A DNA stretch of 35,602 nucleotides from Rhodococcus marinonascens NBRC 14363 (GCF_001894885.1 NZ_BCXB01000038.1:1-35602); one strand, 5' to 3'; shown: positions 1 through 7,919, numbered from the stretch's first letter. The notes: generated from the sequence alone by a model not told the origin. A program made the numbers and translations.

Positions 1-61
1 TGAGACCGTCATCGGCACGACGGATCCGGGACCGGGCACTGAAGACGTCCGGCCCGGGTAC

Positions 62-83
62 CCCGCAAGATTTTCGTTGCGGG
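62..83. terminator. Hairpin, possible terminator of an upstream gene
   Basis: A 7-bp perfect inverted repeat (CCCGCAA at 62-68, TTGCGGG at 77-83) encloses an 8-nt AT-rich loop. It lies between the window start and the first gene and could end a gene to the left. There is no T-run after it, so the call rests on the hairpin and its position only. Confidence 0.35.
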
Positions 84-180
84 TGCGCGTGGTGAATCCG
101 CGAGCGCATCCGTACAGTGCTACCTTCCCGTCGACCGGTGCAGTCGTGTACACAGCGGCATGTTCGACGGAGGGGGAGCG

Positions 181-1653
181 ATGTCGAAGAGGTGGGTCGC
201 GTCGTTTGCGGCAGTGGCGATCGGTTCGAGCGCGATCGTCTACTCGAACCAGGGCGACGCTGTCGCCGAACCCGAGGTGGCGTGGAACGGGGTGCCCGGC
301 AGCGGTGCGTGCGCCACCGAGGTTTCGAACGCGACAGTTTCTCTCATTCCGGAGAAGCTCGAGATCCCAATTCCGTACCCGAAGATCACGACGGTGCCGT
401 ACCCCGCGCCGGTCAAGGAACCTGTCCGGGTTTCCCAGGAATTGCCGGCCGATCCCTGCACCGATCCGTGCCCGGACTTGACTGACGAGACCGGCCCGGA
501 CTCCGGGAATCTGTCGAGCGTGCTCAACATTCCGGACGTCAGCCTGAAGTTCACACCGTTCCACTTCGGAATTCCCGTGCCGGGAGTCGAGATTCAATTG
601 TCCCCTCCGCCGCCCGTGATACATCCCGCGACCGTAGAGGCTCCGCGCAGTCCTGCCCCGCCGACTCCGAAGATCGGCGAGGTGACTCGGGTGGCAAAGG
701 TGACCGGCTCCGGTTCGGTCAGCCGCACCGACAAGCGCTACCAAGTCAACGGCACCGATCTCGGAATCATGTGGGAGTCCGCGCCTGATCAGATCGCTGT
801 AGCGTTTGGCGACACCTTCGGCAAAGGCTTCATTCCGCCCGGCGGCCAGGGTGGCGACTGGCGCAGCAATGTTCTGGGATTCAGCTCCGACCGCAACCTG
901 GCCGACGGGATGAGCCTGGACAGCATGGTGCTGGACAGCCGCTGCCACGCGGCGGAGGTTCTCGACAGCCGCAAACTCGACAACATCGAGATCACCACCA
1001 TTCCGACATCGGGATTCGCCGTCGGAAACAGGCAATACATGAGCTACATGTCGATCCGAACGTGGAACAGCATCCCGACCACGTGGTGGACCAACTACGG
1101 CGGTATCGCCTATTCGGACGACGGCGGCTCCACTTGGACGAAGGACCCGTACGCGAAGTGGGACAACATTTTCGGAGTCACCAAGTTTCAGGTCGCATCG
1201 ATGGTGCCTGTCGGTGACTTCGTCTACATGTTCGGCACCGCCAACACACGGCTGGGCAACGTCGGCCTAGCCCGCGTTCCGGTCGACCAAATATTGAACA
1301 CATCCGCGTACCAGTACTGGCAGGACGGCGACTGGACGCCGGTCGGTGGCTTCACGGAAGCGACGCCGATCGTCAATGCTCCTGCAGCCGAATTGTCTGT
1401 TCGTTACGACGAGGCCACCGGGAAGTGGCAGATGGCATACCTCGACACGTTGAAGCTGGCCATCGTTCTCCGTGAGTCCGACTCGCCGCAGGGTGCCTGG
1501 TCCGACGGGGCCCGGATGGTCAGCGTCACCGAGTACCCGGAACTGTACGGCGGCTTCATCCACCCGTGGTCGAGCGCTGACGACCTATACTTCACCATCT
1601 CGACCTGGTCCGACTACAACGTCTTCCTGATGAGGGCGAAGGTGGGCGAGTAG
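181..1653 (+). CDS. Secreted DUF4185 (sialidase-fold-like) protein
   Basis: 490 residues from the ATG at 181. This start is preferred to the in-frame ATG at 160 because GGAGGGGGAG lies just before it and the signal peptide then begins MSKRWVASFAAVAIG, ending near AVAEP. Residues about 30-165 are a Pro-rich, poorly conserved segment with several cysteines. From about residue 175 the protein reads as a DUF4185 domain: GTDLGIMW, FGDTFG, a glycine-rich loop, WRSNVL, then repeated aromatic and Asp-rich strands to the C-terminus, as in beta-propeller glycosidase folds. Some DUF4185 proteins of mycobacteria have been reported as endo-D-arabinanases (family GH183) that cut cell-wall arabinan; whether this one does is inference. 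It is a single gene, followed at once by a hairpin. Expected location: outside the membrane. Confidence 0.85.
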   Translation: MSKRWVASFAAVAIGSSAIVYSNQGDAVAEPEVAWNGVPGSGACATEVSNATVSLIPEKLEIPIPYPKITTVPYPAPVKEPVRVSQELPADPCTDPCPDLTDETGPDSGNLSSVLNIPDVSLKFTPFHFGIPVPGVEIQLSPPPPVIHPATVEAPRSPAPPTPKIGEVTRVAKVTGSGSVSRTDKRYQVNGTDLGIMWESAPDQIAVAFGDTFGKGFIPPGGQGGDWRSNVLGFSSDRNLADGMSLDSMVLDSRCHAAEVLDSRKLDNIEITTIPTSGFAVGNRQYMSYMSIRTWNSIPTTWWTNYGGIAYSDDGGSTWTKDPYAKWDNIFGVTKFQVASMVPVGDFVYMFGTANTRLGNVGLARVPVDQILNTSAYQYWQDGDWTPVGGFTEATPIVNAPAAELSVRYDEATGKWQMAYLDTLKLAIVLRESDSPQGAWSDGARMVSVTEYPELYGGFIHPWSSADDLYFTISTWSDYNVFLMRAKVGE

Positions 1654-1681
1654 GCGGGACACGTTCATCCGTGTCCCGCCT
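1652..1681. terminator. Terminator hairpin overlapping the DUF4185 stop codon
   Basis: A 12-bp perfect stem (AGGCGGGACACG at 1652-1663, its complement at 1670-1681) with a 6-nt loop starts inside the TAG stop codon. It separates the plus-strand DUF4185 gene from the convergent minus-strand flavoprotein gene and may serve both. There is no T-tract, which is common in high-GC actinomycetes. Confidence 0.65.
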
Positions 1682-1743
1682 GAGACATCCACTGTTCTGC
1701 ATGTCCTGAACTCGAATACTGGTCAAGTAGCTGGCAGCGCCGG

Positions 1744-3399
1744 CTACAGCTTGCGGGCCAGCGCGCGACCTGCGGCCCGGCCGGAGAAGATGCAGCCACC
1801 AAGGAAGGTGCCCTCGAGTGCGCTGTACCCGTGGACGCCGCCGCCACCGAATCCGGCTACCTCCCCGGCGGCGTAGAGACCTTCGAAGGCCGTGCCGTCC
1901 GGTCGGATCACCTGAGAGTCGAGGTCGGTCTCGAGGCCGCCGAGGGACTTGCGGGTCAGCAGGTGTAGGCGGACCGCGATCAGTGGACCGTTCTTGGGGT
2001 CGAGCAGCGCGTGGGGGCTGACGACGCGGGTAATCTTGTCGGCCAGCAGGCTCCGTGCATTTCGGATTGCCATGATCTGGAAATCCTTGCTGTAGTTGTT
2101 CTTCACCTCGCGGTCTCGGGCTACAATCTCGCGCTCAAGGTCCTCGTAGGCCACCGGCGCTTCGGGGGTGATCGCGTTCATGCCATCGACGAGGTCTCGG
2201 AGATTGTCGCGAACGACGAAGTCTGCACCGTTTTGCTTGAACGCCTCGACCGGTCCGGGAGCGCCCTTCTTGATTCGTTCGGCCAGGAGTTTGAAGTCGC
2301 GGCCGGTGATGTCGGGGTTCTGCTCGGAACCCGACAGCGCGAACTCCTTCTCGATGATCTTCTGGTCGAGAACGAACCACGTGTGGTGGTGCCCGCTGTT
2401 CATGATGTGCTGGAGCGTTCCCATGGTGTCGAAACCGGGGAAGTTGGGGCTGGGCAGCCGTTTACCGTTGCCGTCGAACCACATCGAAGATGGTCCGGGG
2501 ATGATGCGGATGCCGTGGTTCGGCCAGATCGGATCCCAGTTCTCGATGCCTTCGACGTAGTGCCACATGCGGTCTCTGTTCACGATGTTGCCACCGGCGT
2601 TCTCGGTGATCTCCAGCATCCGGCCGTCGACGTGTGCCGGGACACCGGCGAGCATGTTCTCGGGAGCTTTCCCCAGACGGGCGGGCCAATTCTTCTTGAC
2701 CAGTTCGGGATTGCCGCCGATGCCTCCTGACGTGACGACCACCGCCTGCGCGGAGAATTCGAACTCCCCGATCGCGGTCCGTGAACTCTTCACTCCGCGG
2801 GATTCGGTGGACGGTTCGAGGACCGTGCCGCGCACGCCGGTGGCGGCGCCGTCCGTCACGACGATCTCGTCGACCTGGTGGCGGTGCTTGAACGTGACCA
2901 GGCCCCGCTGTGAGGCCGCGAGGACACGCGTGAGGAAGACCTCCACGACGCCCGGTCCGGTGCCCCAGGTGATGTGGAACCGTGGGACGGAATTGCCCTG
3001 CCCGAGAGCGGATCCACGTCCACGCTCAGCCCACCCGACGTTCGGCATCAGACGCAGGCCGAGGTCGTGGAGGTACTGCCGCTTCTCGCCGGCGGCGAAT
3101 TCGACGTACGCCTGGGCCCATAGTCGTGGCCACCTGTCCTCGCGGTCGCGATCGAATGAGGCCGTGCCCAACCAGTCCTGGATCGCCAGGTCGTACGAGT
3201 CCTTGATGCCGAGTCGTCGCTGTTCCGGGCTGTCGACGAGGAACAGTCCACCGAGCGACCAGAATGCCTGGCCGCCGAGGTTCACCGAACTTTCCTGGTC
3301 GACCACGAGGACTTTCCGGCCTGCCTGGACCAATTCGTAGGTGGCGACGAGTCCCGCCAGTCCGGCTCCGACAACGATCACATCAGCTTGCTCTGTCAC
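1744..3399 (-). CDS. FAD-binding dehydrogenase (Rv0785-like, KstD/fumarate reductase flavoprotein family)
   Basis: 551 residues from a GTG start at 3399, with GAGGAG 5 nt upstream. Residues 7-36 are the N-terminal dinucleotide fold: VIVVGAGLAG carries the GxGxxG motif, followed by an acidic residue (VVDQE) that would bind the FAD ribose. The C-terminal 50 residues carry the second FAD motif (GLYAAGEVAGFGG...GGCIFSGRAAG). Length and motifs match the conserved actinobacterial FAD-binding dehydrogenases related to 3-ketosteroid delta-1-dehydrogenases and fumarate reductase flavoproteins. The natural substrate is unknown; steroid or other alicyclic ketone oxidation is family-level inference. It lies 10 bp downstream of the tetR-family gene on the same strand, so the regulator probably controls it within one operon. 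Confidence 0.85.
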   Translation of the reverse strand: MTEQADVIVVGAGLAGLVATYELVQAGRKVLVVDQESSVNLGGQAFWSLGGLFLVDSPEQRRLGIKDSYDLAIQDWLGTASFDRDREDRWPRLWAQAYVEFAAGEKRQYLHDLGLRLMPNVGWAERGRGSALGQGNSVPRFHITWGTGPGVVEVFLTRVLAASQRGLVTFKHRHQVDEIVVTDGAATGVRGTVLEPSTESRGVKSSRTAIGEFEFSAQAVVVTSGGIGGNPELVKKNWPARLGKAPENMLAGVPAHVDGRMLEITENAGGNIVNRDRMWHYVEGIENWDPIWPNHGIRIIPGPSSMWFDGNGKRLPSPNFPGFDTMGTLQHIMNSGHHHTWFVLDQKIIEKEFALSGSEQNPDITGRDFKLLAERIKKGAPGPVEAFKQNGADFVVRDNLRDLVDGMNAITPEAPVAYEDLEREIVARDREVKNNYSKDFQIMAIRNARSLLADKITRVVSPHALLDPKNGPLIAVRLHLLTRKSLGGLETDLDSQVIRPDGTAFEGLYAAGEVAGFGGGGVHGYSALEGTFLGGCIFSGRAAGRALARKL

Positions 3400-3409
3400 G
3401 AAGACTCCT

Positions 3410-4093
3410 CTATCCGGGGTGGGTGGTATCGGGTTCGGTGTACGCGGCCACGACGTGGGTGAAAAGGTCGAGGCGGAGTTCGCGCGCGGACGCGCCGTCG
3501 TCGTCTATCAGGCACTGGACCGCGGTGCCGTCGTGCAGGGCTACAAGCGCGCGACCGAGTACCGGCGGATCGCAGACGATACGACGACCGAGTCGGCTCA
3601 GTGCCTTCTCCAGGATTGGCACGATGGTGTTCAGGATCGTCTCTTCACGTGCGGCGAGTGCCTTTTTGAGCGACGGATTGCGCAGCGCGTGGGCCGTGAA
3701 CTCGGCGTTGATCCGGTACCACTGATCGTCCACCTGGACGGCGTCCAGCACCAGTGCGGTGCCGGTCCGCAGTTTGTCGTCAGTTGCGAGATGGGCGAAG
3801 TCGATGGTTGAAGAGTCGGCGGCGCGCCGGATCTGGTCGAGCATCGAACCGGAGCGTTGCTCCCACATGGCGAAGAACATCTCGTCCAACGATGCGAAGT
3901 TGGAGTAGAAGGCACCGCGTGTATAGCCGCCGCGTTCGCAAATCTGCTCGACTGTCGACCGGCCGAAGCCATTCTCTGCGAAGATCTCGACGGCGGCGTC
4001 GAGAAGACGCTGGCGGGTACGTCCCCGCCGTTTCGTCACCCGCTTGGGCGCATCGGTGGCAGGTTCGGGGGAACTCGCCGGTGATGTCGGCAT
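3410..4093 (-). CDS. TetR/AcrR-family transcriptional regulator
   Basis: 227 residues; ATG at 4093 with GAGGAGG 7 nt upstream. Residues about 20-70 form a typical TetR DNA-binding domain: RQRLLDAAVEIFAENGFGRSTVEQI, then the recognition-helix region GGYTRGAFYSNFASLDEMF. The C-terminal helical ligand-binding part (about residues 80-227) is variable, as usual, so the ligand cannot be named. It is the first gene of a two-gene minus-strand unit with the FAD dehydrogenase 10 bp downstream, which suggests it represses that gene and itself in response to a substrate of the flavoprotein. Confidence 0.9.
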   Translation of the reverse strand: MPTSPASSPEPATDAPKRVTKRRGRTRQRLLDAAVEIFAENGFGRSTVEQICERGGYTRGAFYSNFASLDEMFFAMWEQRSGSMLDQIRRAADSSTIDFAHLATDDKLRTGTALVLDAVQVDDQWYRINAEFTAHALRNPSLKKALAAREETILNTIVPILEKALSRLGRRIVCDPPVLGRALVALHDGTAVQCLIDDDGASARELRLDLFTHVVAAYTEPDTTHPG

Positions 4094-4131
4094 AGCGCCT
4101 CCTCTTCTTCCAGGTTCGACAGCAACGTTCG

Positions 4132-4162
4132 ATACGCTAGCGCATCGGATACACCAGCGTAT
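4132..4162. promoter_or_regulatory. Candidate operator of the tetR-flavoprotein operon
   Basis: The region just upstream of the tetR ATG (4093) has a split inverted repeat: ATACGCT at 4132-4138 and AGCGTAT at 4156-4162, about 24 bp centre to centre. TetR-family regulators usually bind such repeats close to their own promoter. The arms are short, so this is a candidate only. Confidence 0.35.
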
Positions 4163-4201
4163 GCTTTTCTCCGGTTGCGATTCGCCGACCGAGCGAGGCG
4201 A

Positions 4202-4714
4202 TTACCGGGCTCGGTGACGTCGCACAGCGTCTCGGTTCGCACAGCGCGGCGAGCAGTAGCGCTGACGTCCGTTGCGCGACGTGTCGACGTAGATGACATT
4301 GCATTCCGCCAGCGTGCAACGGCTTAGTCGGTGCATCCCGCGGCCCACGAGGTGCAGCGCAGTGCCCATCGAGATGAGGGCCTCGAGTACACCCGCGAGG
4401 GAATGCTGGTCGTCGCGGTAGTGGAGGTGCCAGCCGTCGTTGGCGTGGTTGGTCATTCGCGGATAGGCCGAGGCCTTCGCGAGCATGAGGTTGATCTGTT
4501 CAGCCCGAGCTTCTTCAGCGGTTGTGTCGACGATCAGCGTCCACCGGTCGAGTATGGCAAGCACTTCGGACAGGTCGTGGTCGCTGACGGGGAAGTCGAC
4601 TACGAGGCCGGACTCGACGCATCGAGTCACGAGTTCCTCGGTCGATTCGGGCGGGCGATTCGTGAGATCGGCGGCGAGAGTGACCGCATGTTCGCCGTAA
4701 GGGTTGAGATGCAC
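4202..4714 (-). CDS. CGNR zinc-finger domain protein (ABATE-like)
   Basis: 170 residues from a GTG start at 4714 (VHLNPYGEHAVTLAADLTN...). The N-terminal 120 residues resemble the stress-responsive ABATE domain that usually precedes this finger. The C-terminus has the zinc finger: CTLAECNVIYVDTSRNGRQRYC followed by SPRCANRDAVRRHR, giving four spaced cysteines and the characteristic CANR/CGNR signature. Members of this family are thought to be nucleic-acid-binding regulators; targets are unknown. No clear ribosome binding site precedes the GTG, so translation may be leaderless. It diverges from the tiny gene at 4740 with only 25 bp between the start codons. Confidence 0.85.
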   Translation of the reverse strand: MHLNPYGEHAVTLAADLTNRPPESTEELVTRCVESGLVVDFPVSDHDLSEVLAILDRWTLIVDTTAEEARAEQINLMLAKASAYPRMTNHANDGWHLHYRDDQHSLAGVLEALISMGTALHLVGRGMHRLSRCTLAECNVIYVDTSRNGRQRYCSPRCANRDAVRRHRAR

Positions 4715-4739
4715 AATGCCATTACATCACGCTGGGTGC

Positions 4740-4889
4740 ATGAGAAACCATCACCAACACGAATGGCGGGAAGTATCGCGGCACCAGACGAGCACAGGGG
4801 TCGTCGCCTACCGTGTCTGCGGGTGTGGACGGTGGCAATTGTCGCTGACTGGGGCTTCGCCCACTGAATCGAGCTATGTCTACGTCTAG
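4740..4889 (+). CDS. Small Cys/His-containing protein, function unknown
   Basis: 49 residues beginning MRNHHQHEWREV. I do not recognise a named family. The protein has His-rich residues near the start and a CGCGRWQ motif near residue 35, which could bind a metal together with the histidines. An earlier in-frame ATG at 4704 would overlap the CGNR start, so 4740 is preferred. No ribosome binding site is visible; ATTACAT about 10 nt upstream could be a -10 box for a leaderless transcript. Its head-to-head position with the CGNR gene suggests shared regulation. Confidence 0.5.
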   Translation: MRNHHQHEWREVSRHQTSTGVVAYRVCGCGRWQLSLTGASPTESSYVYV

Positions 4890-4958
4890 TCGCAGATGAG
4901 GAGAACGTGAACGTCCCTTCGGACAAGCAGGTTCCGTTCGACCCGGCCGCCGCTGGAT

Positions 4959-5612
4959 TCATGCCCTTGTCGGCGTACGAGTGTGAACAGTTTCTGTCCG
5001 GGCCGCACGTCGCGGTGTCTGCGAATGATGTTGTGCAGTATTCGATTCGATCCGTTCCCGCAGGTGGTTCAGTGCCCGGTGTTGCGCGACGCGGACGGCC
5101 CCAGGGGTGGTATCGAGGACGCGGGCGGTCTGTTCCGCCGACATTCCCACGACGATGCGCATAAAGAGAACTTGCTGGTGGCGGGTCGAGAGGGTTTCGA
5201 CGAGTTGGCTCATGCTGCTGTGCGATTCGCCGCGTAGTACTTGGTGTTCCGGGTCGTCGTCGACGCTGACCACCTTGGTTTCGGCCGCAGTACGTGCGGT
5301 GGCGACGGACCACCGGGCGGCGCGGCGCCGAGCGTCGGACACCTTGTGCGCGGCGATACCGAAGATGAATGACAACAAGGACTTCCCCTGGTCCTCGTAC
5401 GTGGAAAGTGCGCCCATCAACGCTAGGCAGACGTCCTGGGCGACGTCGTCGGCGCACACATGCGAGCTATCCACGGTCCCCAGTCTGGTCTTGCAGTAGC
5501 GATGCACGAGGGGGTAGGCGACACGCAACACTTCTTCGACGGCCCCATCGTCGCCGGCAGCGGCCTGCGGCGCGAGTCGCTCCAACTCGGCTCGGGCGTC
5601 CAACTCGATCAT
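4959..5612 (-). CDS. ECF RNA polymerase sigma factor, SigD/ShbA type
   Basis: 217 residues from ATG at 5612, preceded by GGGGAGG with a 5-nt spacer; the longer upstream reading has no family similarity. Region 2 is about residues 25-90 (VHRYCKTRLG, then ADDVAQDVCLALMGAL, then FIFGIAAHKVSDARRRA). Region 4 is about residues 130-182 (LSTRHQQVLFMRIVVGMSAEQTA...GAVRVAQHRALNHLRERI). These match mycobacterial SigD and streptomycete ShbA closely. The last 30 residues are Arg/Thr-rich and not family-like. In mycobacteria sigD is followed by its anti-sigma gene rsdA; here nothing like it follows, so this copy may be controlled only by transcription or by an anti-sigma encoded elsewhere. It diverges from the ATPase gene at 5796. 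Confidence 0.9.
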   Translation of the reverse strand: MIELDARAELERLAPQAAAGDDGAVEEVLRVAYPLVHRYCKTRLGTVDSSHVCADDVAQDVCLALMGALSTYEDQGKSLLSFIFGIAAHKVSDARRRAARWSVATARTAAETKVVSVDDDPEHQVLRGESHSSMSQLVETLSTRHQQVLFMRIVVGMSAEQTARVLDTTPGAVRVAQHRALNHLRERIESNTAQHHSQTPRRAARTETVHTRTPTRA

Positions 5613-5711
5613 GGTGTCCTCCCCGTTTCTGCGTTCGTATCCAGCCTCGGGGGAACTTGCGGAAGCTGATAGACACCAAAGGGTGGGGAAGTCCTCACTC
5701 CCTAGCCAGGA

Positions 5712-5747
5712 CTTGATCGCGATATCTAGCTTGATTGCGATATCTAG
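5712..5747. repeat. 18-bp direct repeat, two adjacent copies, in the sigma/ATPase intergenic region
   Basis: CTTGATCGCGATATCTAG (5712-5729) is followed immediately by the same 18 bases with one change (5730-5747). Each copy contains the palindrome GATATC. It sits in the 183-bp space between two divergent starts, 48 bp before the ATPase ATG and 100 bp before the sigma factor ATG, a natural place for a paired operator. It could also be a chance tandem duplication. Confidence 0.7.
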
Positions 5748-5795
5748 GACACGCGCTAGATCAGCGCATATTCGGCAACAGAGGTTGTTACCTTC

Positions 5796-6989
5796 ATGGC
5801 TATGGACCCAGTCCGTAACCCGTATGCGCCAGGTGCCGGGCAGCGACCACCGGAACTGGCTGGACGAACCAGGCAACTCGACGCGTTCGACGTGGTGCTC
5901 GAACGGATCGCGCGTGGCCGCCCGGAACGCAGTGTGATGCTCACCGGCCTGCGCGGCGTCGGGAAGACGGTGCTGCTCAACCACTTGCGCTCGGCGGCGA
6001 TTTCGCGGAGATGGGGAACCGGGAAGATCGAGGCCCGTCCAGACCAGGATCTGCGACGGCCGCTGTCGTCGGCGTTGCACATGGCGGTCCGGGAGATCGC
6101 CGGTTCGCACCGCGACCCCGACCGGGTGGAGGAGTTCCTTGGCACACTGAAATCGTTCGCCCTGCGTGCGACCGCGGACAAGGGCATGCGGGAGCGGTGG
6201 CAGCCAGGCATCGACGCTCCGGCGGTGAAGGGTCGCGCCGATTCCGGTGACATCGAGATCGATGTGGTCGAGTTGCTGCTCGATGCGTCATCGCTGGCCC
6301 GAGACGTCGGTGTCGGGATCGCGCTGTTCATCGACGAGATGCAGGATCTCGGCGCCGCGGACGTCTCGGCAGTGTGCGGGGCCTGCCACGAACTCAGTCA
6401 GGACGCGGCACCGCTGATTGTGGTCGGTGCGGGCCTGCCGCACCTTCCTGCGGTGCTGTCGGCGTCGAAGAGTTATTCGGAGCGGCTGTTCAGCTACCAC
6501 CGCATCGACCGACTCGACCGGGCGTCCGCCGACCGGGCACTGATCGCGCCTGCCGAGCGGGAGGATGTGAAGTTCACCGACGAGGCGTTGGACGGGTTGT
6601 ATGCCGCCGCCGACGGTTACCCGTACTTCGTCCAGGCGTACGGCAAGGCGACGTGGGACGTGTCCGCGGCGAGCCCGATCACCGAGGAGGACGTTCGGGT
6701 GGCCGCGCCGACGGCGGAGGAAGAACTCGCGGTCGGCTTCTTCGGCTCGCGGTACGAACGCGCGACGCCCGCCGAGCGCGAGTACATGCGAGCGATGGCC
6801 GATCTCTCCGCCGACGACGGACCGGTCGCGACGGCATCGATCGCCTCCGAACTCGATCGCAAGCCCGCCTCCCTGTCACCTGCTCGGGACGGGTTGATCA
6901 AGAAGGGGCTGATCTATTCGGCCGAGCGTGGGTCGATCGGATTCACCGTCCCACACTTCGGCCGGTATCTACGCGCGCAAAGCGACTAG
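5796..6989 (+). CDS. P-loop ATPase with C-terminal winged helix
   Basis: 397 residues starting MAMDPVRNPYAPGAGQRPPE; ATG at 5796, with an alternative in-frame ATG two codons later. Walker A is GLRGVGKT at residues 51-58 and Walker B is IALFIDE at about 175-181, followed by MQDL. The arrangement matches AAA/STAND-type bacterial and archaeal ATPases related to Orc1/Cdc6-like proteins. The last 70 residues (from TPAEREYMRAMADL to GFTVPHFGRYLRAQ) look like a winged helix, pointing to DNA or protein binding. No effector domain is fused. The cellular role is not established; such single genes are widespread in actinobacteria. Downstream lies degraded IS DNA. Confidence 0.85.
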   Translation: MAMDPVRNPYAPGAGQRPPELAGRTRQLDAFDVVLERIARGRPERSVMLTGLRGVGKTVLLNHLRSAAISRRWGTGKIEARPDQDLRRPLSSALHMAVREIAGSHRDPDRVEEFLGTLKSFALRATADKGMRERWQPGIDAPAVKGRADSGDIEIDVVELLLDASSLARDVGVGIALFIDEMQDLGAADVSAVCGACHELSQDAAPLIVVGAGLPHLPAVLSASKSYSERLFSYHRIDRLDRASADRALIAPAEREDVKFTDEALDGLYAAADGYPYFVQAYGKATWDVSAASPITEEDVRVAAPTAEEELAVGFFGSRYERATPAEREYMRAMADLSADDGPVATASIASELDRKPASLSPARDGLIKKGLIYSAERGSIGFTVPHFGRYLRAQSD

Positions 6990-7097
6990 TCTCAGAGCAA
7001 CACTGTTGCAGTGCAATGAATATCGACTCTGAATCGTGGTCCATCAGCAACACCTGCGGTGGGCCCTGCGCGCAGTGTTCCGGGGAGGTCACCCGAC

Positions 7098-7438
7098 CTA
7101 CTGCACCGAACTCGACATCGCACGATTGCGAGAGTGATCGATCCACACCTGAAGGCCTTCCTCCTTCCACAATCGGTGAACCTTCTTCTTGTTCACCAGC
7201 CGGCCCTCGTCTTAGCGGAGATGGGCCCGCGCGCGCCGGAACCCATGCAGCGGGTGGTCCCTGGAATAGCGGCGAAGCCAGGCCCGCAGTTTGGCGTCAG
7301 GATCTGTCAGGTTCTGCGCAACGGGGATCCGTCGAAATGTTGATCGGGCAAGCCCAACAGCTTTGCATGCCAATCGCTCCGAGATAGACAACGTGGAGGT
7401 CAGCATCTCGACTGCGCGGCGCTTGGCTGCTGGGCTCA
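7098..7438 (-). pseudogene. IS3-family orfB (transposase) N-terminal remnant
   Basis: On the minus strand, directly after orfA, the translation reads SPAAKRRAVEMLTSTLSIS...LACKAVGLARSTFRR...HPLHGFRRARAHLR, then a TAA at 7212-7214, then DEGRLVNKKKVHRLWKEEGLQV. This is the N-terminal part of IS3 OrfB with an in-frame stop. Similarity fades at about 7100, before the DDE catalytic core, so the transposase is truncated and dead. It belongs to the same element as the adjoining orfA piece. Confidence 0.75.
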
Positions 7439-7720
7439 GAATTTTCCCTTGGCCACCTCACGCAGCGCGTCCTTCTCCAGTTCGGCCTCGGACAGCAAGC
7501 GTTTGAGCTTGCTGTTCTGCTTTCGGAGCTCCTCGAGTTCCTTCGCGGCCCCGGCATCCATGCCGCTGTACTAGCGTCGCCAGTTGTACAGGGGCGCTGC
7601 CGAGACCTCGAGTTCGGCGGCGACCTCCTCCTGTGTCATGCCCGCAGCGGCCAATTCGTCCGCCCGCCGCAGCTTCCGAACGATGTCCTCCACAGAACCG
7701 CGCTTCCGTCCAGCCATCAT
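7436..7720 (-). pseudogene. IS3-family orfA with an internal stop codon
   Basis: The frame from the ATG pair at 7715-7720 encodes MAGRKRGSVEDIVRKLRRAD...AAPLYNWRR, then TAG (7571-7573), then YSGMDAGAAKELEELRKQN...LEKDALREVAKGKF and a stop. This is a complete IS3 OrfA (helix-turn-helix plus leucine-zipper region) interrupted by one nonsense codon just after NWRR. A one-base CAG-to-TAG change would explain it. Together with the truncated orfB it shows that the element is inactive. Confidence 0.8.
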
Positions 7721-7722
7721 CC

Positions 7723-7768
7723 CTATCGTCCTTCCACCTCCCAGATCTGGGAGGTGGAAGGACGATAG
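7723..7768. repeat. 46-bp perfect palindrome at the orfA 5' end
   Basis: CTATCGTCCTTCCACCTCCC begins the left arm at 7723; arms of 23 bp meet at 7745/7746 with no spacer and no mismatch. It starts two bases outside the orfA start codons, so the right-hand arm is a mirror copy of the IS leader including its AAGGA ribosome binding site. It may mark a head-to-head joining of two IS ends, or an inverted duplication followed by deletion. Confidence 0.9.
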
Positions 7769-7810
7769 ACAAAGTGAACCCAGCACGGAAGGTACGCCCC
7801 CGAGGGGCTG

Positions 7811-7919
7811 GAATCAACAAGACTCCAAGTCCTAGCGGACCCGCTCAATGGAGACATGCCGGAGGTCGGGGATTAATCCAACTCCAAAACGATGTGGATC
7901 CGTTCATGGGAGACATGCC
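7811..7919. repeat. Two degenerate direct repeats of about 50 bp
   Basis: 7811-7860 and 7871-7919 align over their length: each has AATC(C)AAC..ACTCCAA near the left, a GGA.CCG.TCA.TGG segment, and ends in GAGACATGCC. Period is about 60 bp. No coding meaning was found. They may be old IS or duplication scars. Confidence 0.45.

Noticed and set aside
4907-5164. Plus-strand open frame with GAGGAG and a GTG start (VNVPSDKQVPFDPAAAG)
   Set aside because: The ribosome binding site is good, but most of the frame overlaps the 3' part of the sigma factor gene and the protein turns Arg/Gly-rich as a shadow would. It may be a short real peptide, but there is not enough support.
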